Positions 1 to 8,108 of a DNA stretch of 64,000 nt are shown here, in pieces. The stretch lies in the NCBI RefSeq assembly GCF_003675875.1, contig NZ_RCDI01000001.1, forward strand, positions 682,001-746,000, given 5' to 3'. The notes under the pieces are model-generated. The model did not search any database and was not told the DNA's origin. It saw nothing but the letters and a program-made list of their open reading frames with translations. This stretch comes from Halostella limicola (lineage in GTDB: Archaea; Halobacteriota; Halobacteria; Halobacteriales; Natronoarchaeaceae). Position 1 is the first letter of the stretch. Every line of letters begins with the position of its first letter. The position numbers were made by a program, and so were the translations under genes.

Positions 1-177
1 GCCGACCTCGAACGCAGCGCGGGAGTGATCGAGTGGACACCCCCGAACGGCGGCGATCCGGAGTATCACTACTGCTGTTTCTGCCGCTCCGGGTTCTCGG
101 AGGGGCTCCGGTCGGTCGCGGGCGAACGGGACGACGTTTCGCTGTTCACGCCGGCGGCGATCGTCGGTAACCGGTAA
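1..177 (+). CDS. C-terminal end of an unrecognised protein (5' truncated by window)
   Basis: Frame 1 is open from the first base to a TAA at 175-177, giving the last 58 residues of a protein that starts outside the window. The fragment contains the short motif YHYCCFCRSGF, with three cysteines in four to five positions that could bind metal or form a disulfide. I do not recognise the family. It is in haloarchaeal codon usage and on the same strand as the following MFS gene, from which it is separated by about 140 bases without a convincing gene. Confidence 0.5.
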   Translation, partial: ADLERSAGVIEWTPPNGGDPEYHYCCFCRSGFSEGLRSVAGERDDVSLFTPAAIVGNR

Positions 178-316
178 GTGCTGTCTGCGCACGCGGAGCA
201 GGCGCTGGTTCCGAGACGGGATCGCGTCGTCCGGTACACCCCGATCCTGTTCCCCCCAACAATCTTCACCGGCGAAACGGACGTTTCCGTATGGCGCAGA
301 CGATGCCGGTGACCCG

Positions 317-1597
317 ATGGGCGTAGCCGACCGTCTCGGTATCGACCGTCAGGTTCTCGCCCTCGCTATCGCCCGCATGACGGAGTCTATCGGGAACTCC
401 TTTCTCATCGTCGTGCTCCCGCTGTTCATCGGGAGCGAAGTGGTGCAGGGCGACACCTTCGGGCTCACGGAGGTCGCCATCACGGGGATCGTCCTCTCGC
501 TGTTCGGGTTCGTCAACAGCCCGCTCCAGCCGTTCACGGGGCGTCTCTCGGACCGGACCGGTCGCCGGAAGATCTTCGTTCTCGTCGGCCTCGTCCTGAT
601 CGGGGTCGCCAGCTTCGCCTACTCGTTCGCGACGGCGTACTGGCACCTCCTCGGCCTGCGGACGCTGCAGGGCGTCGCCGGCGCGCTGATCATCCCGACG
701 ACCGTCGCCCTGGTGAACGACCTCGCGTCCGACGCGAACCGCGGCGGCAACATGGGGACGTACAACACCTTCCGCCTGCTCGGGTTCGGCGCGGGACCGA
801 TCGCGGCCGGCGCGGTCGTGTCGGCCGGCCCGTACGCGTTCTCGCTCGGCGGGGTCGCGGTCGCGTTCAGCGGGTTCGACGCGGCATTTTACTTCGCGAC
901 GCTGACGGCGACTATCAGTTTCGTCCTCGTCGCGACCCTGATCCGCGACCCGGACGACGTGGCGGACGCGAAGGAGAACGCGCTGGACGCGGTCGCGATC
1001 GTCGACCGGTCCGGCCCGGGGGTCCTCGACCCCGTGTTCACCCTCGGTGTCGTCTCGTTTTTCATGGCCGTCGGGATCGCGCTGTTCGCCACGCTGGGCG
1101 ACATCATCAACGCGCGCCTCGACCAGGGGCCGACGATGTTCGGGTTCCAGTTCGCGGCGTTCATCCTCTCGCAGATACTGCTACAGACGCCGATCGGGCG
1201 AGCGACGGACGTCTACGGCCGGAAGAACTTCATCCTGATCGGGATGGTTCTGCTCGTGCCGACGACGTTCGTGCAGGGGATCATCTTCGACCCGTGGCTG
1301 ATGGTCGCCGCCAGGTTCGCCCAGGGGATCGCCGGGGCGCTGGTGTTCGCCCCCGCGCTCGCGCTGGCCGGCGACATCGCGCCCGCCGGGAAGTCCGGGT
1401 CGACCCTGTCGGTCCTGACGATGGCGTTCGGCTTCGGCGTGGCGTTCGGCCCGCTCGCGTCGGGCTTTCTCGTCGAACTCGGCTTCGTCGTCCCGTTCGC
1501 GTTCGGCGCGGCGCTGGCCGCGGTCGGCGTCGTGCTGGTCTGGACGCAGGTCGAGGAGACCGTCACGCCGGAGCGGTCGGTCGCGCCGACGGACTGA
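317..1597 (+). CDS. MFS transporter (DHA1-like drug/metabolite exporter)
   Basis: The 426-residue protein has the hydrophobic pattern of twelve membrane helices and is the normal length of the major facilitator superfamily. The loop between helices 2 and 3 carries the family motif GRLSDRTGRRK (residues 75-85), and a weaker copy, GRATDVYGRKNF, sits at the equivalent place in the second half. These are typical of proton-driven exporters of the DHA1 type. The substrate cannot be read from sequence. The ATG at 317 gives a short cytoplasmic tail before helix 1; an ATG at 291 is in another frame. It is probably transcribed alone. Confidence 0.85.
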   Translation: MGVADRLGIDRQVLALAIARMTESIGNSFLIVVLPLFIGSEVVQGDTFGLTEVAITGIVLSLFGFVNSPLQPFTGRLSDRTGRRKIFVLVGLVLIGVASFAYSFATAYWHLLGLRTLQGVAGALIIPTTVALVNDLASDANRGGNMGTYNTFRLLGFGAGPIAAGAVVSAGPYAFSLGGVAVAFSGFDAAFYFATLTATISFVLVATLIRDPDDVADAKENALDAVAIVDRSGPGVLDPVFTLGVVSFFMAVGIALFATLGDIINARLDQGPTMFGFQFAAFILSQILLQTPIGRATDVYGRKNFILIGMVLLVPTTFVQGIIFDPWLMVAARFAQGIAGALVFAPALALAGDIAPAGKSGSTLSVLTMAFGFGVAFGPLASGFLVELGFVVPFAFGAALAAVGVVLVWTQVEETVTPERSVAPTD

Positions 1598-1826
1598 GCG
1601 AACCGGCTGCCGCGGTCTGCGCTCGCGGACACCGCCCGCCTACCAGTTAGAGACCTGTCTCCCTTATCGGGTGTTACGGTCAGTGTATAGACCGCTCCGC
1701 GATCGGTAACGTCGACTGACCGTCCGGCGCACTAGATATGTTAGTGTATAACAAACAGTGACGACAGAGAAGTGCGTCCGTCGGCGCGGTCGTTGGCGGA
1801 CGCGGCCCGCCGGCGGAGTCTCACTC

Positions 1827-3122
1827 ATGGCAGAGAACCAGGACCCCGATCCCGACCTCGACGATACAGGTCGCTCGCTCGAGCGACCCGTTGCCGCGGC
1901 GGAGGCGACTCGGTCGCTTTCGGACTACGCGGACGTGCTGAGTTCCGAGCGGCGAGATCGGCTCCACGCGCTCGCCGACAACCTCGAGGACGCGCGAATC
2001 CTACACGTCAACTCGACGGCGTCCGGCGGCGGCGTCGCCGAACTGCTTCGCTCGCTCGTCCCGCTATCGAACGACCTCGGCATCGACACCGAATGGGCCG
2101 TCATGGACGCCGACGACGCGTTCTTCGAGGTGACGAAGGCCCTGCACAACGGCCTGCAGGGTCAGGACGCGGCGATCACCAAGGACATGCGGGCGACGTT
2201 TCGCGCGGTCACCGAGCGAAACGCGGGACTGGTGGCGGACGAGTACGACCTCGTCGTCCTCCACGACCCGCAGGCTCTGGGAATGGTCGACTCGCTCGCG
2301 CGCCAATTTCCCGACACGCGGTTCGTCTGGCGCTGTCACATCGACCTCACGGCGGCGTCGCCGGCGCACCTCTCGTTCGTCACCGACTACGTGGACCGAG
2401 TCGACCGTGCGGTGGTGAGCCAGATCGACTACGGTCGCGGGCTCGACGTTCCGACGACGGTTATCCACCCGTCGATCGATCCCCTGACCCCGAAGAATCG
2501 ACCACTCGACGACAGCGAAGCGGCGGCAGAGCGCGATCGCCTGTCCTCGATCCCCTTCGACGCCGAGGCGCCGGTAGTGACGCAGGTGTCCCGCTTCGAC
2601 CCCTGGAAGGACCAGCTCGGCGTCGTCGAGGCGTTCCGCGAGGTGAGGTCGTCGTTCCCGGACGCCCATCTGGTACTCGCTGGCGGGATGGCCGATGACG
2701 ACCCCGAGGGACCGGCGATATACGACCGTGTCGCCGAGGAGACGGCGGACGACCCCGACGTCCACCTCCTGACGAACGAGCCTGACGAGACGATCAATCT
2801 CCTGCAGCGCGAGTCCGACGTCGTAGTGCAGAAGTCGCTGCGGGAGGGGTTCGGCCTCGTCGTCTCCGAGGCGCTCTGGAAAGAGACGCCGGTCGTCGGC
2901 ACGGGCGTGGGCGGCATCCCGTTACAGATCAAGGACGGCGAGAACGGTTACCTCGTCGGTCCCCGCGACACGGCGGCCGTCGCCGACCGACTCGAACGCC
3001 TGCTCTCCGATACGGACCGTCGGCGGCGGTTCGGACGACGCGGCCGGAAGACCGTCCGCGAGGGGTTCCTCCTGCCGCGGCATCTCGCCGACTACCTCGC
3101 CCTCTACGAGGACGTCCTCTGA
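1827..3122 (+). CDS. treT: Trehalose synthase, glycosyltransferring type (GT4)
   Basis: The product (431 residues) matches the TreT family of GT-B glycosyltransferases, which make trehalose from an NDP-glucose and glucose. The N-terminal glycine-rich acceptor loop HVNSTASGGGVAELL and the C-terminal donor-site region KSLREGFGLVVSEALW with the family glutamates are both present. Trehalose and its sulfated form are osmolytes in Halobacteria, so a role in osmoadaptation is likely. I chose the ATG at 1827, which has GGAG eight bases upstream; an in-frame GTG at 1758 would add 23 arginine-rich residues that look non-native. A TATA-like GTGTATAAC lies at 1744-1752. The phasin-like gene converges from the other strand eleven bases away. 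Confidence 0.8.
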   Translation: MAENQDPDPDLDDTGRSLERPVAAAEATRSLSDYADVLSSERRDRLHALADNLEDARILHVNSTASGGGVAELLRSLVPLSNDLGIDTEWAVMDADDAFFEVTKALHNGLQGQDAAITKDMRATFRAVTERNAGLVADEYDLVVLHDPQALGMVDSLARQFPDTRFVWRCHIDLTAASPAHLSFVTDYVDRVDRAVVSQIDYGRGLDVPTTVIHPSIDPLTPKNRPLDDSEAAAERDRLSSIPFDAEAPVVTQVSRFDPWKDQLGVVEAFREVRSSFPDAHLVLAGGMADDDPEGPAIYDRVAEETADDPDVHLLTNEPDETINLLQRESDVVVQKSLREGFGLVVSEALWKETPVVGTGVGGIPLQIKDGENGYLVGPRDTAAVADRLERLLSDTDRRRRFGRRGRKTVREGFLLPRHLADYLALYEDVL

Positions 3123-3132
3123 GGGCGGCAGC

Positions 3133-3699
3133 TCAGTCCTCCGCGCCGGTCGGCTGCATCTGGTCCTGGAGCTCGTCGATGTGGTCCTGCAGCGCCTCGG
3201 CCTGGCGCTTTGCCTGCTCCTGTCCCGTCTCCTGTAGCTGCTCGACCTGCGTCTCCATCTGGTCGAGCGCGTCGACCGTCCGCTCCTCGACTTGCTGGTG
3301 TGCGTCGATCAGGACGTCGAGCTGGTCGTCCATCGCGTCGAGGTACTCCGCCGGGACTTCCTCGACGTCGTCGAGTCCCTCCTCGATGGACGAGAGCGCC
3401 TCCTCCTGTTGTTCTTCGAGCCGGTCGAACTGCTCGTCGATCGTCTCGCGCATCTGCTCGACGGCGTCGTCGGCCCCCGGGAGCGTCGCCTCGACGGCGT
3501 CGAGGTAGGTGTGCAGCGCCCGGCGGCTCGTCTCGATCCCCCGCGACTGGATCTCGCCGGTCGCCGCCGCGCCGGAGACGACCGCCTCGCTGAACTGCCG
3601 CTGGAACTCGACCATCTGCTCGAACGCCTCGCGGCTCTGTTCGATCGTCGTTCGCTGGAGCTCGAACGCGGTCGTGATCGGCGTGTAGTCGTCGGCCAT
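3133..3699 (-). CDS. Phasin-like coiled-coil protein (PHA granule-associated type)
   Basis: The 188-residue protein is almost entirely amphipathic helix, rich in Glu, Gln and Ala, with no membrane segment. The N-terminal region (TAFELQRTTIEQSREAFEQ, then MVEFQRQFSEAV) resembles haloarchaeal phasins that coat polyhydroxyalkanoate granules, and the C-terminal half is a long Gln/Glu-rich coiled coil. No PHA synthase gene is nearby, so the assignment rests on this resemblance alone; a general coiled-coil scaffold is the alternative. The start at 3699 fits the conserved beginning MADDYTP; a start at 3771 would add a basic, low-complexity tail. Confidence 0.5.
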   Translation of the reverse strand: MADDYTPITTAFELQRTTIEQSREAFEQMVEFQRQFSEAVVSGAAATGEIQSRGIETSRRALHTYLDAVEATLPGADDAVEQMRETIDEQFDRLEEQQEEALSSIEEGLDDVEEVPAEYLDAMDDQLDVLIDAHQQVEERTVDALDQMETQVEQLQETGQEQAKRQAEALQDHIDELQDQMQPTGAED

Positions 3700-3895
3700 G
3701 GTTGGTGTCTGAGTTCGCTCGGTCGCGCCGCTCGGTCGATGCCGCGCGTCCGCAACTTTCGGGGTCGTCACACGTTAACGTATCGTACGGTTTCGGACAC
3801 GTTCGGGACGGGTGTCGCACGGCCGCGCCGGATCGGTCGGCAACACCGTTCGGTTCACTCAGACATTAGGTGCGGGCCCGACTACGAACGAGTGA

Positions 3896-5179
3896 ATGTG
3901 GACACCCGTCGGGTCAGGGAGCGCGTCCCGCGAGACCGCCATCGTCGTCGCGCTCGTGAGCGGTTCGCACGTCGTCAACCACCTCTATCTGGTCCTGTTC
4001 CCACCGATCCTCGCGACGCTCGCCGCGGAGTTCGACGTGGGGCTGGCCGCCCTGGGGGTCGCGATGGGCGTGCAGGCCTTCGTCAACACGGCGCTGCAGC
4101 TGCCCTACGGCTACCTCTCGGACAACTACGACCGGACGCTGACGCTGGGGCTGTGTCTCGGTCTGGGAGCGGTCGGGGCGGGGGTCCTCGCCGTCGCGCC
4201 GACGTTCGAGTGGCTGCTCGCGGGACAGGCGGTCCTCGGGGCCGGGATCGCCGGTCATCACCCGGCGCACTTCCCGCTGCTGTCGGACGCAACCGACGAG
4301 GACTCCCGCGGCCGCGCGTACAGCGTCCACGGGTTCGCCGGCAATCTGGGGTTCGCCGCGCCGCCGGTCGTGATCGTCGGCATCACCGCCCTGCCCGGGG
4401 CGACCTGGCGTCACGCCTTCGGACTGATCGCCGCCGTCGGCGCGCTGTACGGCGTCGCGGCCGTCTCCGTCCTCGCGCGCAGCGTGAGCGACGACGTGAC
4501 GCGGCCGAACCCGGGGGAGGACGACGACCGTGACGCCGCTACCACCCGACTCGGACGGACAGTGGCCGAGGTCCGCGCGCTCGGCCGCGCCCCCTCGATC
4601 CTGGCGCTCGGCGTCGTCGCGATGATCGCCTCGACGGCGTTCTGGGGGGTCACCTCGTTCGTCGCGGTCCTCCTGGAGGACGGCTACGGCGTCGCGTCGG
4701 GGACGGCGAGCCTCACGCTGACGGCGATGTTCGTCGCCGGCGCGGCGCTGATCCTCGTCGGCGGGTCGCTCGCCGACCGGGTCCGTCCGGGGCCGGTGCT
4801 GGCGAGCGCCTACGTGCTTGCTGGGCTCGCCGCGCTGGCGCTGGCCGCGATGGTGCTCCCGCCGCTGGCCGCGGTCGGGATGGCGGTGCTCGCCGGCAGT
4901 CTCGGCAGTCTAGGGACGCCGGCCCGCGACAAGCTCGCGGACGTGCTGTCGACCCGGGCCGACATCGGGCGCAACTTCGCCGTCATCACGATCGGGATCA
5001 TGGTCGGCAACACTGTCGCGCCGCCGCTTTTCGGCGCGCTGATCGAGTCGGCCGGGTACCGGACGACGTTCGCGCTGATCGGAGGGGTCGCGCTGCTCGC
5101 CGCGGCCGCGACCGTCGGTATCGTCGCGCGCTTCCGCGGGGACTTCGCGCTCGGCGCGTCGGTCGAGGCCGGGGACTGA
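3896..5179 (+). CDS. MFS transporter, Fsr (fosmidomycin resistance)-like
   Basis: This 427-residue, twelve-helix protein has the layout of the major facilitator superfamily. The helix 2-3 loop is YGYLSDNYDR (71-80), and the stretch GHHPAHFPLLSDAT followed by RGRAYSVHGFAGNLG resembles the HP-rich motif and the GG/GN signature after helix 4 seen in Fsr-type exporters. The transported compound is unknown. The start at 3896 leaves a short polar tail before helix 1. The next gene starts 56 bases downstream on the same strand and may be cotranscribed. Confidence 0.75.
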   Translation: MWTPVGSGSASRETAIVVALVSGSHVVNHLYLVLFPPILATLAAEFDVGLAALGVAMGVQAFVNTALQLPYGYLSDNYDRTLTLGLCLGLGAVGAGVLAVAPTFEWLLAGQAVLGAGIAGHHPAHFPLLSDATDEDSRGRAYSVHGFAGNLGFAAPPVVIVGITALPGATWRHAFGLIAAVGALYGVAAVSVLARSVSDDVTRPNPGEDDDRDAATTRLGRTVAEVRALGRAPSILALGVVAMIASTAFWGVTSFVAVLLEDGYGVASGTASLTLTAMFVAGAALILVGGSLADRVRPGPVLASAYVLAGLAALALAAMVLPPLAAVGMAVLAGSLGSLGTPARDKLADVLSTRADIGRNFAVITIGIMVGNTVAPPLFGALIESAGYRTTFALIGGVALLAAAATVGIVARFRGDFALGASVEAGD

Positions 5180-5235
5180 AAGGGGACGGGCCGGTCGCGA
5201 AAGGACTACCAGACCGGCCGTGCAACCCTGCCGCG

Positions 5236-5751
5236 ATGCCCGACGCAGACTCGTCCGGACGCCGTCGCCGCGTCGCCGCGGTCGCCGCCCTCCTCGCCGC
5301 GCTCGCCGGCCTGCTCGTCTGGGGCGGCACCGTCGCGCCCGATCCCTCGGTGAACGACTTCCCCGACGAGGACGAGGTCGGTCCCGCCCCGGGGGAGTAC
5401 GTCGGCGAACGGGTGAAGCTCGGCGGCACCGTGGTCGGAACGGACCCCGTCGTCGTCCGCGTTCCCTACGGCGACGAGTCGATGGACGTCGCGCTCCAGT
5501 CCCTCGACCGAACGGTCGAGCGGGGCGACAGCGTCACTGCCTTCGGGACGCTCCGCGGCGAGCGCACGCTCGCCGTCGAGGGCGTCGTCGTCAGCGAGCC
5601 CTGGGAGATGCAGTATATGTACGTCGTCTCCTTCCTCGGGGGCCTGTGGGTGTTCGCCCGGATCGCTCGACAGTGGCGGTTCGACCGCGAGCAACTGGCG
5701 GTGGTCCCGCGCGGGGAGCGCCGCGGCCCGGACGGTGATCGCGATGCCTGA
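5236..5751 (+). CDS. Membrane-anchored OB-fold-like protein of unknown function
   Basis: The 171-residue protein has an N-terminal membrane helix (about residues 12-30), an extracellular-side beta-rich segment that reads like an OB fold (GEYVGERVKLGGTVVGTDP, then DSVTAFGTLRGERTLAVEG), and a second helix near residue 130. Such domains occur in haloarchaeal membrane proteins without known function. Its stop overlaps the ATG of the following DUF457 gene by eight bases (5744-5751), so the two were probably one translation unit before the insertion sequence entered the second gene. Confidence 0.6.
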   Translation: MPDADSSGRRRRVAAVAALLAALAGLLVWGGTVAPDPSVNDFPDEDEVGPAPGEYVGERVKLGGTVVGTDPVVVRVPYGDESMDVALQSLDRTVERGDSVTAFGTLRGERTLAVEGVVVSEPWEMQYMYVVSFLGGLWVFARIARQWRFDREQLAVVPRGERRGPDGDRDA

Positions 5752-5851
5752 CGTGCTCGCGCACGTCCTCGTCGGGTACTGCGTCGGCACGCTGGCGGCG
5801 GCGTACGACGACCGCCTCGGGCCGGCCCACGTCACGCTCGCGATGCTCGGC

Positions 5852-5990
5852 GCGCTCTCGCCGGACTTCTTGACATCCTCCCACCCCTGAAGGGGTGGGA
5901 TTCCTCCGGTAGGGATGTTGGCTATACTGTCCCCACGGAGGCAAGTTTCCCGTCGCCGGTACTCTGGTTTGTGCGCTCCTCGTTGGGACT
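5852..5990 (-). ncRNA. Predicted omega-RNA (reRNA) of TnpB copy 1
   Basis: In this family the guide RNA scaffold comes from the 3' end of tnpB plus the right end of the element, and the guide is the flanking host sequence. Here the scaffold would run from inside the tnpB 3' end through the hairpin at 5881-5898 to the terminal GGATGTC. The guide would be the reverse complement of about 5852-5871 (AGAAGTCCGGCG...), which is host DUF457 sequence. Position and ends are inferred from the architecture and from the shared right-end sequence in copy 2; the 5' boundary is a guess. Confidence 0.4.
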
Positions 5991-7235
5991 TGCCCTCTCG
6001 GGAGAGTGTGGTATCTCCGACCAGTTGTGGTCGTCCCACTTGAGGCGCACGGGCCGTGCCATCGACCCAACTGCGTGTTCGCCAGCCTGTCGTTCGAGGA
6101 ACGTCCGCGAAGCATCAAGGTCGGCGTGTCCTTCGTAGCCACATGGGCAGTAGAACACGTCGCCGTCCCGCTCTGTATCGTCGTGTTCGCCACACTCTGG
6201 ACACTCCGCCGTCGTGTATGCTTCTGACTCGACTTCAACCGTGATGCCGTACTCCTCGGCAGTCGTTACAAGCCGGTCGATGAACGATCGATACGCCCAG
6301 AACTGATGCGTTTTCTCGTTCACCTCTGGCGACCAGTGTGCCGACAGCACGTCGGTGAGATCACCCACGTACACCGTGGCAACATCCTCTCCATACAGTC
6401 GTTCCAGCAAGTCGCGGACGAGAGCGTCCTGCGCGTGGTTGCGTCTTCGTGTCCGCTTGCGGTACAGGCGTTGAATCCGGCGACTGCTGTACCGGCCCTT
6501 GCGGAGTTTGGACTGCAAGCGGGCCATTTCCTCGGTAGTTTCACGGAAGCGGGCGAACAGGTCGCGGCCCTCGTAGCGGTACTGCTGACCGGTCGTGGTG
6601 GTACAGGCAACGAGGTTGTTCACACCCACGTCCAGAGCAGCCGATTCGTCGGCTACTGGTGAATCCCGTCGAGAATCAGGCACGGTGACGGGTTGAATGG
6701 CCCTGAACGTATCGTCCACCTCGTCGTAGTACAGTTCCAACCGGCTCTGTTCGCCCTCCCACTTCGGGTCGCCAGCAACTTCGAGGCGCAGTCGGTCGTG
6801 GTATCCAAGGCCGTACTCGTCTTTGAGGTCTTGACCGACAGGGATTTCGAGTCGGCTTCGCTCGCCGGTTTCGAGCGTGTACTGGTCGTTGCGGATGTAC
6901 GTTCGCAACTCCCGCCCTTCGTCCTCGTTGCCCCAGTAGCCGGGTGGGGCGGTGTCCTCGCCGTCTTCTCGGGTAGCGAAGAACGACCGCCATGCCTCGC
7001 TGTTCTTGCGAATGACCTGTTGGGCGGTGGCGGAGCCGAGGACGCCAACGTACTGCTTGCGGTAGTCGACGGTATCCCACACTGACTCGCCATCGAAGAA
7101 GTTCTGGCGACGTTCGTAGGTGAGTTCGTTCCACAGGCTGGCGGAGGCGTCCGACAACTCGCGGAGCAGTTGCTCGTCCTGCTCTGAGAGCGGGCTCACC
7201 GCGAACGTGTTGGTTCGCCTCACGACAACAGACAT
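5922..7235 (-). CDS. tnpB: TnpB RNA-guided nuclease-like protein, copy 1
   Basis: The 437-residue protein has the TnpB layout: an N-terminal beta/helical region, a RuvC-like fold and a zinc ribbon. RuvC-I Asp is D202 in LDVGVNNL. The zinc ribbon is C345/C348 (CPEC) and C363/C365 (CPC), followed by [12 protein letters not shown] with D372/D374 as the RuvC-III acid. At the RuvC-II position, usually [IV]xxEDL, it reads VYVGDLTDV (G291), so the canonical Glu is missing; E304 or E307 in [10 protein letters not shown] may substitute. A basic stretch ([10 protein letters not shown]) suits RNA binding. The ATG at 7235 is preferred over a TTG at 7274. The stop lies 50 bases from the element end. Confidence 0.88.
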   Translation of the reverse strand: MSVVVRRTNTFAVSPLSEQDEQLLRELSDASASLWNELTYERRQNFFDGESVWDTVDYRKQYVGVLGSATAQQVIRKNSEAWRSFFATREDGEDTAPPGYWGNEDEGRELRTYIRNDQYTLETGERSRLEIPVGQDLKDEYGLGYHDRLRLEVAGDPKWEGEQSRLELYYDEVDDTFRAIQPVTVPDSRRDSPVADESAALDVGVNNLVACTTTTGQQYRYEGRDLFARFRETTEEMARLQSKLRKGRYSSRRIQRLYRKRTRRRNHAQDALVRDLLERLYGEDVATVYVGDLTDVLSAHWSPEVNEKTHQFWAYRSFIDRLVTTAEEYGITVEVESEAYTTAECPECGEHDDTERDGDVFYCPCGYEGHADLDASRTFLERQAGEHAVGSMARPVRLKWDDHNWSEIPHSPERASPNEERTNQSTGDGKLASVGTV

Positions 7236-7273
7236 TTGTAACTCTACGTCTAAATGTCTTTTGGACACAGACA

Positions 7274-7417
7274 ATGCGACCGAACATCGACATCTCGCAC
7301 ACGCTGAACGGGCGCGTGAAAGACTACGCTGAACAGCAGGACGTGAGCCTCGAAGAAGCCTATCGGGAGATTATCAAAGCAGGGTTGGAAGCGGTAGAAC
7401 ATCCAGACGGGTCGTAG
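7274..7417 (+). CDS. Small ribbon-helix-helix-like protein divergent from tnpB copy 1
   Basis: This 47-codon frame (ATG 7274, TAG 7415-7417) lies inside the element and diverges from tnpB, with 38 bases between the start codons. The product begins [20 protein letters not shown] and continues with [20 protein letters not shown]. This is a short strand followed by two helices, the shape of CopG/Arc-type ribbon-helix-helix DNA-binding proteins. Copy 2 has a different but similarly shaped gene in the same place, which argues that it is a real gene. A role as repressor of the shared intergenic promoter region is an inference. Confidence 0.6.
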   Translation: MRPNIDISHTLNGRVKDYAEQQDVSLEEAYREIIKAGLEAVEHPDGS

Positions 7418-8010
7418 CGCGTGGATTGCCGAGCCATGCTGTGGCTTACACCCACCCCTGAAGGGGGGGGGGCTTCCGCTCGCTACGTGTCAAGGTCCGC
7501 ATCCTCCTCTCGAGCGACGTCGTCGCGGGACTGCTCGGGATCCCCTTCTCGTGGTTTCCGCTGCACGCTTTCGGCGGGTTGGCGGTCGTCGTCTGCCTCG
7601 GCGCGCTCGCGGTCGGTTCGGACCACCGCCGCGTCGCCCTCGCGCTGCTGGCGGCCGGCGCGGCGACCCACCTCGCGCTCGACCTGCTGCTTCTGAACGC
7701 CAGCGGCTACGCCTACCCCGTCCTCTGGCCGCTCACCCAGTACCACCCGCCCGCGGGCGGCCTGTACCTCAGCAGCGACCGCCTCCCGACGGTCGTCGCC
7801 GGCCTCGCCGCGGCCGCGCTGCGGGTCGCTGTCGGTGTCCGGGCGCGATAACCGGGCGGTCGAAGCGCTCCGAACGCGCGGGCCCTCGATCCCCGGACTA
7901 CCCCGCCGAAGTCGCCGTATAACGGGTATAAGACGCTCACTACGGGTCTTTCAGGAGCCGTTTACCCGAAACACGTCACCGAATTAACCAGTGATCCGGG
8001 GGCGATCAGT

Positions 8011-8108
8011 TCATTCTGTTCACATATTCGTACGAGGCTCCTACGCGGATGAACTATATTCCACTTATACTTGCTGTATCGTCGGAAATCTCTATGTGAA
8101 CAGAATGA
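8011..8108. repeat. Perfect 16-bp inverted repeats flanking the promoter of the 8105 gene
   Basis: TCATTCTGTTCACATA at 8011-8026 is exactly repeated in inverted orientation at 8093-8108, with 66 bases between. The right arm contains the start codon of the next gene (8105-8107). The spacer is A/T-rich and contains TATA-like elements (CTATATT 8054-8060 and CTTATAC 8064-8070) at the right distance for that gene. Inversion between the arms would keep the start codon intact and reverse the promoter. A large operator or an mRNA hairpin are the alternatives. Confidence 0.7.

Larger units (their letters stand above)
5872..7490 (-). mobile_element. IS200/IS605-family element, tnpB-only (IS1341-like), copy 1
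   Basis: The element is 1,619 bases and holds tnpB, a small divergent gene and terminal hairpins, with no tnpA. Its ends are defined by the interrupted host gene: flanks TTCTT and CAAGG rejoin perfectly, with one base of ambiguity (5871-7489 is equally possible). There is no target duplication, as expected for this family. Read along tnpB, the left end abuts host TTGA, which resembles the TTGAT-type target/TAM of IS200/IS605 elements, and the right end finishes in GGATGTC(A), which is also found in copy 2. Hairpins are at 5881-5898 (CCACCCC..GGGGTGG) and 7451-7472 (includes ten consecutive G). Transposition would need TnpA supplied in trans. Confidence 0.9.
5744..7851 (+). pseudogene. DUF457 membrane-bound metal-dependent hydrolase gene, split by an IS605-family element
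   Basis: The 5' part (5744-5871) encodes MPDVLAHVLVGY... and ends after the SPDF motif. The 3' part (7491-7851) resumes with KVRILLSSDVV and ends with TAA at 7849-7851. Joining TT at 5870-5871 to C at 7491 rebuilds a TTC codon and one uninterrupted frame of 162 codons, the normal size of the family. Known DUF457 proteins have several membrane helices and conserved His/Asp residues (here HVLVGY, SPDF, THLALD). The gene is therefore a recent casualty of the insertion, with no other frameshift or stop visible. The 3' part has in-frame ATGs (for example 7579), but a fragment lacking the first motifs is unlikely to work. Confidence 0.9.

Noticed and set aside
7450-7472. Run of ten G in the left-end hairpin of element copy 1 as a possible phase-variable tract
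   Set aside because: It is in the non-coding end of the element; a homopolymer-length or sequencing artefact is equally likely.
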